Source: Streptantibioticus ferralitis (GTDB taxonomy: Bacteria > Actinomycetota > Actinomycetes > Streptomycetales > Streptomycetaceae). From it: a stretch of DNA of 64,000 nucleotides. Numbering within the stretch: the first letter of the stretch is position 1; every line of letters begins with the position of its first letter. The position numbers and the translations under genes were made by a program. Where the stretch lies: assembly GCF_029223525.1 (NCBI RefSeq), contig NZ_JARHTQ010000013.1, positions 62,001-126,000 on the forward strand. The letters run 5' to 3'. Of this stretch, positions 9,175 to 17,304 are shown piece after piece. The notes under the pieces were generated by a model, which saw nothing but the letters and a program-made list of their open reading frames with translations, did no database searches and was not told where the DNA came from.

Positions 9175-9756
9175 ATGAGCGAAGCACAGCCGATCACCCA
9201 CCCGTCCGAGGCCCGGGACCGCGGCGCGTTGGCCGCCCTGGTGGCTTCCGGGGTGACCCCCAAGTACCTGATGTTCTGGGGCCATCGGCCCAAGCGGGAC
9301 GGAAGCCTGGGGGCCGGGTGCCTCAGCCAGTGGTGGCCCGCGGAGTTCACCGTCGACGGCGTCCGGTACCCGACGGCCGAGCACTGGATGATGGCGGGAA
9401 AGGCCCGGCTGTTCGAGGACGAGGAGACCGCGGCCGCGGTGCTGGCCGCCGGGCACCCCAACGAGGCGAAGACACTCGGCCGCCAAGTGCGCGGCTTCGA
9501 CGAGGAGTTGTGGGCACGGCACCGCTGGCACCTGGTGGTCGAGGGGAACGTGGCCAAGTTCGGTCAGGATCCGGCGCTGCGCGACTTCCTGCTGAGCACC
9601 GGGTCCCGAGTGCTGGTGGAGGCGAGCCCGCTGGACCGGGTCTGGGGCATCGGGCTGGCGGCCGATGACGAGCGCGCACCGGATCCGGCGCGGTGGCGGG
9701 GCCTCAATCTGCTGGGCTTCGCCCTCATGGAGACCAGGTCACGGTTGAGCCGGTAA
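9175..9756 (+). CDS. NADAR-family (YbiA-like) N-glycosidase
   Basis: 193-residue cytosolic protein of the NADAR/DUF1768 family. The motifs are those of the family: FWGH at the start of the core, CLSQWWPAEFTVDGVRYPTAEHWMMAGKARLF in the middle and the C-terminal GxNLLGFALMxxR. The Escherichia coli member YbiA hydrolyses the N-glycosidic bond of a riboflavin-pathway intermediate, and other members have been linked to removal of ADP-ribose-type modifications, so a hydrolase acting on a ribosylated metabolite or on modified nucleic acid is the best prediction. It stands alone between two regulated modules. The ATG at 9175 lacks a ribosome site, and CACGAT lies 7 nt upstream, compatible with a leaderless mRNA. 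Confidence 0.85.
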   Translation: MSEAQPITHPSEARDRGALAALVASGVTPKYLMFWGHRPKRDGSLGAGCLSQWWPAEFTVDGVRYPTAEHWMMAGKARLFEDEETAAAVLAAGHPNEAKTLGRQVRGFDEELWARHRWHLVVEGNVAKFGQDPALRDFLLSTGSRVLVEASPLDRVWGIGLAADDERAPDPARWRGLNLLGFALMETRSRLSR

Positions 9757-9772
9757 ACCCACAATCGAAGAT

Positions 9773-9802
9773 GCGATGACAGATATTGAAATCTGTCATC
9801 GC
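9773..9802 (+). promoter_or_regulatory. Candidate TetR operator before the aldo/keto reductase
   Basis: Perfect 12-bp inverted repeat GCGATGACAGAT-N6-complement, 50 bp upstream of the reductase start codon. It is AT-rich in the centre and includes TATTGA, which could be a -10 element. The TetR-type gene 1.1 kb downstream in the same unit is the natural ligand-sensing partner (inference). Confidence 0.6.
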
Positions 9803-9851
9803 GCATGCCATGCTTGTCGGGCGCCCCCCTTTTCTGAAGGAGCAACCCGCA

Positions 9852-10856
9852 ATGCACACCCGAACCCTCGGTACCAACGGTCCCGTCAGCTCGGCGATCG
9901 GCCTCGGCTGCATGGGCATGTCCGCGCTGTACGGCGAGACCGACCGCGGCGAGTCCATCGCCACCATCCACGCCGCCCTCGACGCCGGAATCACCCTGCT
10001 CGACACCGGCGACTTCTACGCCATGGGCCACAACGAACTGCTCATCCGGGAGGCCCTGGAGAGCAGCAGGCAGGGCCGCGACAACGCGCTGCTGAGCGTC
10101 AAGTTCGGCGCCCTGCGCGACCCCGACGGAGGCTGGTCCGGCCATGACGGCCGCCCCGAGGCGGTCAAGAACTTCCTCGCCTACTCGCTCCAGCGGCTCG
10201 GCACCGACCACATCGACGTCTACCGGATCGCCCGGGCCGACCCTGCGGTACCGATCGAGGAGACCGTCGGCGCGATCGCCGAGGCCGTACAAGCCGGGCA
10301 CGTACGGCACATCGGCCTGTCCGAGGTCGGCGCGGACACCATCCGCCGGGCCGCCTCGGTGGCGCCGATCAGCGATCTGCAGATCGAGTACTCGCTGTTC
10401 TCCCGCGACATCGAGCAGCGGATCCTGCCGACCTGCCGTGAGCTCGGCATCGCGGTGACCGCCTACGGCGTGCTCTCCCGCGGCCTGCTCAGCGGCCACT
10501 GGACCCGCGACCGGCAGACCGCGGCGGGCGACTTCCGCAGCGGGAGCCCGCGTTTCAGCGGCGAGAACCTGGACCGCAACCTCGGCCTGGTCGACGCACT
10601 GCGGCAGATCGCCGACGCCAAGGGTGCTACCGTCGCCCAGATCGCCATCGCCTGGGTGCTCTCCCGCGGCGAGGACATCGTGCCCCTGGTCGGCGCGCGG
10701 CGCCGGGACCGCCTCACCGAGGCACTGGGCGCGCTGGACGTGACCCTGGACGCGGAGGACCTGGCGGCGATCGAGAAGGCCGTCCCGGCCGGGGCCGCCG
10801 CGGGCGAGCGCTACCCGACCGCGCAGATGAGCTACCTCGACAGCGAGCAGCAGTAG
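9852..10856 (+). CDS. Aldo/keto reductase
   Basis: NADPH-dependent oxidoreductase of 334 residues with the AKR TIM-barrel landmarks: LGTNGPVSSAIGLGCMGMS at the N-terminus, the catalytic Asp/Tyr region LLDTGDFYAMGHNE, the catalytic lysine in LLSVKFG, and the cofactor-binding C-terminal IVPLVGARRRDRLTEAL. The position usually holding the catalytic histidine reads IARADP, as in a subgroup of bacterial AKRs. The ATG at 9852 follows GAAGGAG. It precedes the TetR gene by 26 bp and probably shares its transcript; the palindrome at 9773-9802 suggests induction by a substrate-like ligand. Confidence 0.9.
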   Translation: MHTRTLGTNGPVSSAIGLGCMGMSALYGETDRGESIATIHAALDAGITLLDTGDFYAMGHNELLIREALESSRQGRDNALLSVKFGALRDPDGGWSGHDGRPEAVKNFLAYSLQRLGTDHIDVYRIARADPAVPIEETVGAIAEAVQAGHVRHIGLSEVGADTIRRAASVAPISDLQIEYSLFSRDIEQRILPTCRELGIAVTAYGVLSRGLLSGHWTRDRQTAAGDFRSGSPRFSGENLDRNLGLVDALRQIADAKGATVAQIAIAWVLSRGEDIVPLVGARRRDRLTEALGALDVTLDAEDLAAIEKAVPAGAAAGERYPTAQMSYLDSEQQ

Positions 10857-10882
10857 CAGACGAGAAAGGCCGGACCCCCTCC

Positions 10883-11473
10883 ATGCCGCCGGAGCCCCTG
10901 ACCCCCGACCGCATCCTCGAAGCCACCGAGGACGTGCTGCGCCGATTCGGCCCCGCCAAGGCGACCGTGGTCGACGTGGCACGGGCGCTGGGGGTCAGTC
11001 ACGGCAGCGTGTACCGGCACTTCCCCAGCAAGGCCGCGCTGCGTGAGGCGGTGACCGAACGCTGGCTCGACCAGTCGCACGCCGCCTTGTCCCAGATCGC
11101 GCGGGCCGCCGGCCCCACACCGCAGCGGCTGCGCGACTGGCTGGCGGCGCTGTTCGCGGCCAAGCGGGCCAAGGCGGGCGGCGATCCGGAACTGTTCGCC
11201 ACGTACATGGTGCTCGCCGGCGAGAGCAGCGAGGTCGTCGACCGTCACATCGACACAGTGGTCGGGCAGTTGGCGCAGATCATCGAAGAGGGCGTGGGGA
11301 AGGGCGAGTTGAGCCTCCCCGCCGACACGGAACCGGCCGTGACGGCCCGCGCCGTATGGGACGCCACCTGCCGATTCCACGACCCGGCCTACGCGACCGA
11401 CTGGGGCGACGAGAGCATTCACCCCGCCTTCGACGCGGTCTGCGCACTGGTCCTTCGCGGCCTCGGCGGATAG
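10883..11473 (+). CDS. TetR-family transcriptional regulator
   Basis: 196-residue one-component repressor. The N-terminal helix-turn-helix is clear (ILEATEDVLRRFGPAKATVVDVARALGVSHGSVYRHFPSKAAL, residues ~10-52), followed by an all-helical ligand-binding domain with a C-terminal TetR_C-like region. It lies 26 bp after the aldo/keto reductase in the same direction, so it is likely co-transcribed and autoregulated through the palindrome at 9773-9802. Ligand unknown. Confidence 0.9.
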   Translation: MPPEPLTPDRILEATEDVLRRFGPAKATVVDVARALGVSHGSVYRHFPSKAALREAVTERWLDQSHAALSQIARAAGPTPQRLRDWLAALFAAKRAKAGGDPELFATYMVLAGESSEVVDRHIDTVVGQLAQIIEEGVGKGELSLPADTEPAVTARAVWDATCRFHDPAYATDWGDESIHPAFDAVCALVLRGLGG

Positions 11474-11528
11474 CCGTCCGGGCCCGTCGCCCCCGGCGGG
11501 CGGCCAACCCGTTTGAGCCACCAACGAG

Positions 11529-11570
11529 TTAGTTGTACTCTTGAAATAATTACATACATACAACTAATAC
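11529..11570 (+). promoter_or_regulatory. Promoter with candidate MarR operator
   Basis: An unusually AT-rich segment carrying TTGAAA (11541-11546), an 18-bp spacer and TAATAC (11565-11570). The inverted repeat TTAGTTGTA (11529-11537) / TACAACTAA (11559-11567) flanks the -35 and overlaps the -10, the arrangement expected for repression by the MarR protein encoded at the end of this two-gene unit. Confidence 0.65.
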
Positions 11571-11585
11571 TCATAGGGGTGGGCC

Positions 11586-13031
11586 GTGCCAGAGCTGAGC
11601 CGCAGAAGACGCTTCCTCGTGTTGGCCATCTGCTGCATGTCCCTGCTGATGGTCAGCCTGGACAACACGGTGCTCACCGTCGCGCTGCCGTCGATGCAGA
11701 AGGAGATGCACACCACCGTCTCCGGCCTGCAGTGGACGATCGACGCCTACACGCTGGTGCTGGCCAGCTTCCTGATGCTCTCCGGTTCGACCGCCGACCG
11801 GATCGGCCGCCGCCGTACGTTCCAGGTCGGCCTGACGGTCTTCACCCTCGCGTCCCTGCTGTGCAGCCTCGCTCCCGGCCTGCCCTGGCTGGTGGGCTTC
11901 CGGATGCTGCAGGCGATCGGCGGTTCGATGCTCAACCCGGTGGCGATGTCGATCATCACCAACGTCTTCACCGAGCCGAAGGAGCGCGCCCGGGCGATCG
12001 GCGTGTGGGGCGGGGTGGTCGGCATCAGCATGTCGGCCGGTCCGGTGATCGGCGGGCTGCTGGTGGAGACCACCGGATGGCGCACCATCTTCTGGCTGAA
12101 CGTCCCCATAGGTCTGCTGGCCCTCACGCTGACCAAGCTGTTCGTCCCGGAGTCCCGCGCCCCCAAGCCGCGCCGGGTCGACCCGATCGGCCAGCTGCTG
12201 ATGATCGCGCTGCTCGCCGGGGTGACCTACGCGATCATCGAGGCCCCCGGCAAGGGCGTGACCAACCCGCTGATCGTCACCTGCGCGGTGGTCGCCGCGG
12301 CCTCGCTCGCCGGACTGCTGTGGTACGAGCCGCGGCGCGACGAACCCCTGCTCGACCTGCGGTTCTTCCGTAGCGCCCCGTTCTCGGGCGCGACCGTGAT
12401 AGCGATCTGCGGCTTCGCCGCGCTCGGCGGGTTCCTCTTCCTCAACACCCTGTACCTGCAGAACCTGCGGCACCTCGACGCACTGCACGCGGGCCTGACC
12501 ATGCTGCCGATGGCCGCGATGTCGCTGTTCTTCGCCCCGCTGTCCGGCCGGATCGTCGGCGCCCGTGGGCCGCGGCTGCCGCTGCTGCTCGCCGGGACGG
12601 CGATGTGCCTGAGCAGTGTGGTGATGGCGACGCAGTTCTCCGCGAGCACCTCGCTCGGGCTGGTGATCGGCGGATACATCGTCTTCGGCATCGGTTTCGG
12701 CCTGGTCAACGCCCCGATCACCAACACAGCGGTGTCCGGTATGCCGCGCTCCCAGGCCGGTGTGGCGGCCGCCGTCGCCTCCACCAGCCGCCAGGTCGGC
12801 AGCTCGCTCGGGGTCGCGGTGATCGGCTCGGTGATGGCCTCCGGCGCGGCCGGGGGTTACGGCGCGGGCTTCACCGACGCCAGCCGGACCGCCTGGTGGA
12901 TCATCGCCGGCTGCGGAGCCGCCATCTTCGTCATCGGCAGCATCACCTCCGGCCGCTGGGCGCGCCGCACGGCGGACCGTACCGCGGACCGCCTGACGAC
13001 CGACGAGATCAAGATGCCGGTGAACGCATGA
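11586..13031 (+). CDS. MFS exporter, DHA2/EmrB-QacA family
   Basis: 481-residue membrane exporter with 14 predicted helices. Key segments: LMVSLDNTVLTVALPSMQKEM in helix 1, LSGSTADRIGRRRTFQVG (motif A), and VVGISMSAGPVIGGLLVE (motif C, typical of drug:H+ antiporters). The GTG at 11586 follows an AGGGG ribosome site. Its stop codon overlaps the start of the MarR gene (ATGA), so both proteins are made from one mRNA. The context indicates efflux of a toxic or signalling compound sensed by MarR; the compound is unknown. Confidence 0.92.
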   Translation: MPELSRRRRFLVLAICCMSLLMVSLDNTVLTVALPSMQKEMHTTVSGLQWTIDAYTLVLASFLMLSGSTADRIGRRRTFQVGLTVFTLASLLCSLAPGLPWLVGFRMLQAIGGSMLNPVAMSIITNVFTEPKERARAIGVWGGVVGISMSAGPVIGGLLVETTGWRTIFWLNVPIGLLALTLTKLFVPESRAPKPRRVDPIGQLLMIALLAGVTYAIIEAPGKGVTNPLIVTCAVVAAASLAGLLWYEPRRDEPLLDLRFFRSAPFSGATVIAICGFAALGGFLFLNTLYLQNLRHLDALHAGLTMLPMAAMSLFFAPLSGRIVGARGPRLPLLLAGTAMCLSSVVMATQFSASTSLGLVIGGYIVFGIGFGLVNAPITNTAVSGMPRSQAGVAAAVASTSRQVGSSLGVAVIGSVMASGAAGGYGAGFTDASRTAWWIIAGCGAAIFVIGSITSGRWARRTADRTADRLTTDEIKMPVNA

Positions 13032-13447
13032 TGGACGACAGGATCGAGACCGCCGAGCACGCATGGCACGGCCTGCGCGTCCTGCTCCTGGAGCAGCACG
13101 ACCGCCGCAAGGAGGTCGCCGAGGCACTCGGGATGAGCTTCAACCGGGTCAAGGCGCTGCGCCGGATAGCCAACCAGCCGTGCACCCTGCGCTCCCTCGC
13201 CGAGTTCATGGTGATCGACGCGCCCTACGCCACCGTGATCGTCGACGACCTGGCCAAGCGCGGCCTGGTGGAGCGCACCGCCAACCCGGCGGACCGCCGC
13301 TCCAAACTGGTCCGCGTCACGCCGCCCGGCCGAGCCGCGGCCGAGGAGGGCAACCGCATCCTGGACACCCCGCCCGACGCGCTGCTCGCCCTGCCGCCCG
13401 ACGACCTGGCGGCACTGGACCGGATCGTCACCCGACTGCTGGACTGA
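13028..13447 (+). CDS. MarR-family transcriptional regulator
   Basis: 139-residue winged-helix regulator. The DNA-binding core with recognition helix and wing is seen in TLRSLAEFMVIDAPYATVIVDDLAKRGLVERTANPADRRSKLVRVT (residues ~55-100), including the DRR wing motif. Its ATG overlaps the exporter stop codon (ATGA), so translation is coupled. It probably represses the promoter at 11529-11570 until a ligand exported by the MFS protein binds. A second ATG one codon later is possible. Confidence 0.9.
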   Translation: MMDDRIETAEHAWHGLRVLLLEQHDRRKEVAEALGMSFNRVKALRRIANQPCTLRSLAEFMVIDAPYATVIVDDLAKRGLVERTANPADRRSKLVRVTPPGRAAAEEGNRILDTPPDALLALPPDDLAALDRIVTRLLD

Positions 13448-13450
13448 CAC

Positions 13451-13490
13451 GGCAAGGGGGCTGGGGGCCGAAGCCCCCAGCCCCCTTGCC
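13451..13490. terminator. Very strong bidirectional terminator
   Basis: Perfect 18-bp stem (13451-13468 with 13473-13490) and CGAA tetraloop between the convergent MarR gene and glyS. Confidence 0.85.
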
Positions 13491-13500
13491 GATCGTGGCC

Positions 13501-14883
13501 TCAGCAGCCGAGCAGACGGCTGCCCAGGTAGGCCTGCACCTGGTCCAGCGACACCCGCTCCTGCTTCATGGTGTCGCGCTCACGCACGGTCACCGCGTTG
13601 TCCTCAAGGGTGTCGAAGTCGACCGTCACGCAGAACGGGGTACCGATCTCGTCCTGGCGGCGGTAGCGGCGGCCGATGGCGCCCGCGTCGTCGAACTCGA
13701 TGTTCCAGTTCTTCCGCAGGTCGGCGGCGAGGCCCTTGGCCTTCGGCGACAGCTGCGGGTTGCGGGACAGCGGCAGCACGGCGACCTTCACCGGGGCGAG
13801 CCGCGGGTCGAGGCGCATCACGGTGCGCTTCTCCATCTGGCCCTTGGCGTTCGGCGCCTCGTCCTCGTTGTAGGCGTCGAGCATGAAGGCGAGCATGGCG
13901 CGGTTGACACCGGCCGCGGGCTCGATCACGTACGGGGTCCAGCGCTCCCCCGCCTCCTGGTCGAAGTACGACAGGTCCTGGCCGGAGGCCTTGGAGTGCG
14001 CGTTCAGGTCGTAGTCCGTGCGGTTGGCCACGCCCTCGAGCTCGGAGAACTCGGTGCCGCCGAAGTTGAAGCGGTACTCGATGTCAGCGGTGCGCTTCGA
14101 GTAGTGGGAGAGCTTCTCCTTCGCGTGCTCGTACCAGCGGATGTTCTCCTCGCGGATGCCCAGGTCGCGGTACCAGTTCCAGCGCTGGTCCATCCAGTAC
14201 TCGTGCCACTGCTCGTCCTCGCCCGGCTTGACGAAGAACTCCATCTCCATCTGCTCGAACTCCCGGGTGCGGAAGATGAAGTTGCCCGGAGTAATCTCGT
14301 TGCGGAAGGACTTGCCGATCTGGGCGATACCGAACGGCGGCTTCTTGCGCGAGGTCTGCTGGACGGCGGCGAAGTTGGTGAAGATGCCCTGCGCGGTCTC
14401 CGGACGCAGGTAGGCGACCGAGCCGGAGTCCTGGGTCGGGCCGAGGTGGGTGGAGAGCAGGCCGGAGAACTGCTTGGGCTCGGTGAAGCCGCCCTTGTTG
14501 CCGCAGTTGGGGCAGTTGATGTCGGCGAGGCCGTTGATCGGCATACGGCCGTGCTTCGCCTCGTACGCCTCCTCCAGGTGGTCAGCGCGGAAACGCTTGT
14601 GGCAGGAGGTGCACTCGGTGAGCGGGTCGGTGAAGGTGGCCACGTGACCGGAGGCCTCCCAGACCTCGCGGGCCAGGATCACCGACGAGTCGATACCGAC
14701 CACGTCGTCGCGCGAGGTGACCATGGAGCGCCACCACTGGCGCTTGATGTTCTCCTTGAGCTCCACGCCCAGCGGTCCGTAGTCCCAGGCGGCACGCTGG
14801 CCACCGTAGATCTCGGAGCAGGGGTAGACGAAGCCACGGCGCTTGCTCAGGCTGACGATGGTGTCGATCTTGTCGGCGGCCAC
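13501..14883 (-). CDS. glyS: Glycyl-tRNA synthetase (class II, dimeric type)
   Basis: 460-residue enzyme charging tRNA-Gly. The single-chain alpha2 type is clear from the N-terminal [35 protein letters not shown], the class II motif 2 region ([28 protein letters not shown]), motif 3 ([14 protein letters not shown]) and the C-terminal anticodon-binding domain. A zinc-finger-like insertion carries CTSCHKRF and [11 protein letters not shown] start at 14883 with a GAAGAGAG ribosome site. It is divergent from zur; no T-box or leader peptide was seen. Confidence 0.97.
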   Translation of the reverse strand: MAADKIDTIVSLSKRRGFVYPCSEIYGGQRAAWDYGPLGVELKENIKRQWWRSMVTSRDDVVGIDSSVILAREVWEASGHVATFTDPLTECTSCHKRFRADHLEEAYEAKHGRMPINGLADINCPNCGNKGGFTEPKQFSGLLSTHLGPTQDSGSVAYLRPETAQGIFTNFAAVQQTSRKKPPFGIAQIGKSFRNEITPGNFIFRTREFEQMEMEFFVKPGEDEQWHEYWMDQRWNWYRDLGIREENIRWYEHAKEKLSHYSKRTADIEYRFNFGGTEFSELEGVANRTDYDLNAHSKASGQDLSYFDQEAGERWTPYVIEPAAGVNRAMLAFMLDAYNEDEAPNAKGQMEKRTVMRLDPRLAPVKVAVLPLSRNPQLSPKAKGLAADLRKNWNIEFDDAGAIGRRYRRQDEIGTPFCVTVDFDTLEDNAVTVRERDTMKQERVSLDQVQAYLGSRLLGC

Positions 14884-15099
14884 GGTGCTCTCTTCAGTAC
14901 GACGAAGCGGTCAATGTGGGATCCGCCGGCACCTCGCGCGTCGTAACGGTGCGGCCCGCTGCGGCCCAGCGAATAACTCAGGTTACCGGCGCTTGAGCCC
15001 TCCGGACCAAATCGGTTTCCCTTTACGATCATCAACCACTGGCACAATGGGAGCGAGCCAGCGAACCGCAGTGCCCGCAGGAACGAGGAGGACGAGACC
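14884..15099. promoter_or_regulatory. Divergent glyS/zur promoter region
   Basis: 216 bp between the two start codons. CACAAT at 15043-15048 is a possible -10 for zur. I looked for a Zur box of the type TGAAAATGATTTTCA and found none. Confidence 0.4.
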
Positions 15100-15516
15100 G
15101 TGGCCACCGCCAACCCCCCCGTCCAGGGACGTGCCACCCGACAGCGTGCCGCGGTATCGGCCGCCCTCGCGGAGGTCGACGAGTTCCGCAGCGCGCAGGA
15201 GCTGCACGACCTGCTGCGGCACCGCGGCGACTCGGTGGGCCTGACCACCGTCTACCGCACCCTGCAGTCGCTCGCCGACGCCGGCGAGGTGGACGTGCTG
15301 CGGACCAGCGAAGGCGAGGCCGTCTACCGCCGCTGCAGCAGCGGCCACCATCACCACCTGGTCTGCCGCAGCTGCGGCAAGGCCGTCGAGGTCGAGGGCC
15401 CCGCGGTCGAGAAGTGGGCCGACGCCATCGCCGCCGAGCACGGCTACGTGGACGTGGACCATACGATCGAGATCTTCGGGACCTGCGCGGACTGCGCGGC
15501 CGCCGCGCAGAAGTAG
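15100..15516 (+). CDS. zur: Zinc uptake regulator Zur (Fur family)
   Basis: 138-residue zinc-sensing repressor. The N-terminal winged helix (RATRQRAAVSAALAEVDEFRSAQELHDLLRHRG ... VGLTTVYRTLQSL) is followed by a dimerisation/metal domain with the histidine cluster HHHHLVC, the structural zinc pair CRSC near residue 89 and CADC near the C-terminus. The GTG at 15100 follows GAGGAGG. In other streptomycetes I recall a zinc ABC transporter operon between glyS and zur; here zur directly faces glyS. A paralogous Fur-family identity is possible, but length and motifs fit Zur best. Confidence 0.9.
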   Translation: MATANPPVQGRATRQRAAVSAALAEVDEFRSAQELHDLLRHRGDSVGLTTVYRTLQSLADAGEVDVLRTSEGEAVYRRCSSGHHHHLVCRSCGKAVEVEGPAVEKWADAIAAEHGYVDVDHTIEIFGTCADCAAAAQK

Positions 15517-15520
15517 CCGC

Positions 15521-15546
15521 TTCCGGGGGGCCGAGCCCCCCCGGAA
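15521..15546. terminator. Hairpin between zur and uppS
   Basis: A 10-bp stem (TTCCGGGGGG with 15537-15546), 4 bp after the zur stop codon and 11 bp from the uppS stop; it can serve both convergent genes. Confidence 0.7.
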
Positions 15547-15556
15547 CGCTCTCTCC

Positions 15557-16360
15557 CTAGGGGTTCGGGAGCGCGCCGCCGAAGCGGCGGTCGCGCGAGG
15601 CGTACTCAAGGCAGGCGCGCCACAGATCGCGACGGTCGAAATCCGGCCACAGTACGTCCTGGAACACCATCTCCGCATAAGCGCTCTGCCAGATCAGGTA
15701 GTTGGACGTGCGCTGTTCGCCGGAGGGGCGGACGAACAGGTCGACGTCCGGCATGTCCGGGTAGTACATGTACTTGGCGAGCGTCTTCTCGTTGACCTTG
15801 GACGGGTCGAGCCTGCCCGCCTTGACGTCCGCGGCCAACCTCGCCGCCGCGTCCGCGATCTCCGCACGGCCGCCGTAGTTGACGCAGAAGTACAGCGTCA
15901 TGGCGTCGTTGTCCTTGGTCTGCTCCTGGGCGATCTGCAGTTCCTGGACAACGGACTTCCACAGCTTCGGCATCCGGCCGGTCCACCGGATCCGGATGCC
16001 CAGCGCATCCATCTCATCGCGGCGGCGGCGGATCACATCGCGGTTGAAGTTCATCAGGAAGCGGACCTCTTCCGGCGACCGCTTCCAGTTCTCCGTCGAG
16101 AAGGCGTACAGCGAGAGGTTCTTGACCCCCATCTCGATGCAGCCCTTGAGGACGTCGAGCACCACGCCCTCGCCCACCTTGTGGCCCTCGGTACGCGGCA
16201 GTCCGCGCTGCTTCGCCCAGCGGCCGTTCCCGTCCATGACGATCGCGACATGGTTCGGGACCAGTTCGGCAGGGATCTTCGGCGGTCGCGCGCCCGACGG
16301 GTGCGGGTCCGGCACCTGGTATTCGCGCCGACCACGACTGAGGATCCCACGACGTGCCAT
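15557..16360 (-). CDS. uppS: Isoprenyl (undecaprenyl) diphosphate synthase
   Basis: 267-residue cis-prenyltransferase adding isopentenyl units to an allylic primer to make polyprenyl diphosphate carriers for cell-wall synthesis. Diagnostic motifs are all present: the Asp-containing P-loop [14 protein letters not shown] (residues ~36-49), [12 protein letters not shown], and the C-terminal [24 protein letters not shown]. The chain length of the product cannot be decided. The ATG at 16360 has an AGGGGAAAAG ribosome site, and recO ends only 13 bp upstream, so recO and uppS form one unit. Confidence 0.96.
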   Translation of the reverse strand: MARRGILSRGRREYQVPDPHPSGARPPKIPAELVPNHVAIVMDGNGRWAKQRGLPRTEGHKVGEGVVLDVLKGCIEMGVKNLSLYAFSTENWKRSPEEVRFLMNFNRDVIRRRRDEMDALGIRIRWTGRMPKLWKSVVQELQIAQEQTKDNDAMTLYFCVNYGGRAEIADAAARLAADVKAGRLDPSKVNEKTLAKYMYYPDMPDVDLFVRPSGEQRTSNYLIWQSAYAEMVFQDVLWPDFDRRDLWRACLEYASRDRRFGGALPNP

Positions 16361-16373
16361 GTGCTCTTTTCCC

Positions 16374-17150
16374 CTACTTCCCTGCTTCTACTTCCCGACG
16401 GACCGCATTCTCCACGAACCGCAGCGAGCGCAGCCCCCGCTCCAGATGCCACTGCAGGTACGCGGCCACGATCCCGCTGCCCTCCCGGGAGTGGCGCTCC
16501 TCGCAGGCATCCGCCGTTTCCCAGTCCCCGGTGAGCAGCGCCCCCAGGAGTTCCAGTGACTCCGCAGAGGGTACGACGCTGCCGGGAACGCGGCACTGAG
16601 CGCATACCACTCCGCCCGATGCGACCGAGAAGAACCGGTTCGGCCCGGGCAGCCCGCATTTGGCGCAGGCCTCGAAGCTGGGCGCATAGCCGTTGACAGC
16701 GAGCGAGCGCAGCAGGAAGGCGTCCAGCACCAGCCGTGGGTCATGCGCGCCGCTGGCCAGTGTCCGCAGTCCCCCGACCAGCAGCAGGTACTGCTGCACG
16801 GCAGGTTCTCCCTCGTGATCCGTGAACCGCTCGGCGGTCTCCAGCATCGCCGTACCGGCGGTGTAGCGGGCGTAATCGGTGACGATGCCGCTGCCGTAGG
16901 CCGCGATCGACTCGACCTGGGTGCACAACGGCAGCCCACGGCCGACCAGTTCGCCGCCGCGGGCGAAGAACTGCGCATCGACGTGGGAGAACGGCTCCAG
17001 GCGAGCGCCGAACTTCGACTTGGTACGGCGAACGCCCCGGGCCACGGCCCGCACCCGCCCCTGCCGCCGAGTGAGGAACGTGATGATCCGATCCGCCTCG
17101 CCCAGCTTCTGGGTGCGCAGCACTATGCCGTCATCGCGAAACAGAGTCAT
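16374..17150 (-). CDS. recO: DNA repair protein RecO
   Basis: 258-residue recombination mediator that loads RecA together with RecR. An N-terminal OB fold ([36 protein letters not shown]) and a C-terminal helical domain with a zinc site (CAKCGLPGP ... VVCAQC) are evident. The ATG at 17150 overlaps the TGA of a 43-codon upstream ORF that is a duplicate of recO's own first codons, so translation may be coupled to that ORF. The catalytic region itself is intact. Upstream of the translated start the ribosome site is weak. Confidence 0.93.
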   Translation of the reverse strand: MTLFRDDGIVLRTQKLGEADRIITFLTRRQGRVRAVARGVRRTKSKFGARLEPFSHVDAQFFARGGELVGRGLPLCTQVESIAAYGSGIVTDYARYTAGTAMLETAERFTDHEGEPAVQQYLLLVGGLRTLASGAHDPRLVLDAFLLRSLAVNGYAPSFEACAKCGLPGPNRFFSVASGGVVCAQCRVPGSVVPSAESLELLGALLTGDWETADACEERHSREGSGIVAAYLQWHLERGLRSLRFVENAVRREVEAGK

Positions 17151-17278
17151 CGACCGCACCCGCCACTGCCCGGCTGGGGGTACGGGGGTCGCCCCCCGGA
17201 AGAAAACAGCATGACCCGATCCGCCTCGCCCAGCTTCTGGGTGCGCAGCACTATGCCGTCATCGCGGAACAGACTCAT
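17082..17278 (-). repeat. Direct duplication of the recO 5' end
   Basis: Two 69-bp copies, 17082-17150 and 17210-17278, identical at 65 of 69 positions and separated by 59 bp. Each begins (minus strand) with an ATG and encodes the RecO N-terminus ([19 protein letters not shown] or [19 protein letters not shown]). Confidence 0.9.
17147..17278 (-). pseudogene. 43-codon recO N-terminal duplicate ORF
   Basis: Starts at ATG 17278, repeats the first ~22 codons of recO, then runs through 59 bp of unrelated sequence and stops at a TGA (17149-17147) that overlaps the recO ATG (ATGA). A GACAAT element 7 nt upstream (17291-17286) resembles a leaderless promoter. It could be a dead remnant, or a short upstream ORF that delivers ribosomes to recO. 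No independent function is claimed. Confidence 0.6.
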
Positions 17279-17304
17279 GCCACTCATTGTCCCGCATGGA
17301 CGCC

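Noticed and set aside
6600-13447. Integrated mobile element or genomic island
   Set aside because: The block looks accessory, but no integrase, transposase, tRNA-linked repeat or compositional break was visible at its borders.
14884-15099. Zur box or T-box in the glyS/zur region
   Set aside because: No TGAAAATGATTTTCA-like palindrome and no T-box core or specifier structure could be found by eye.
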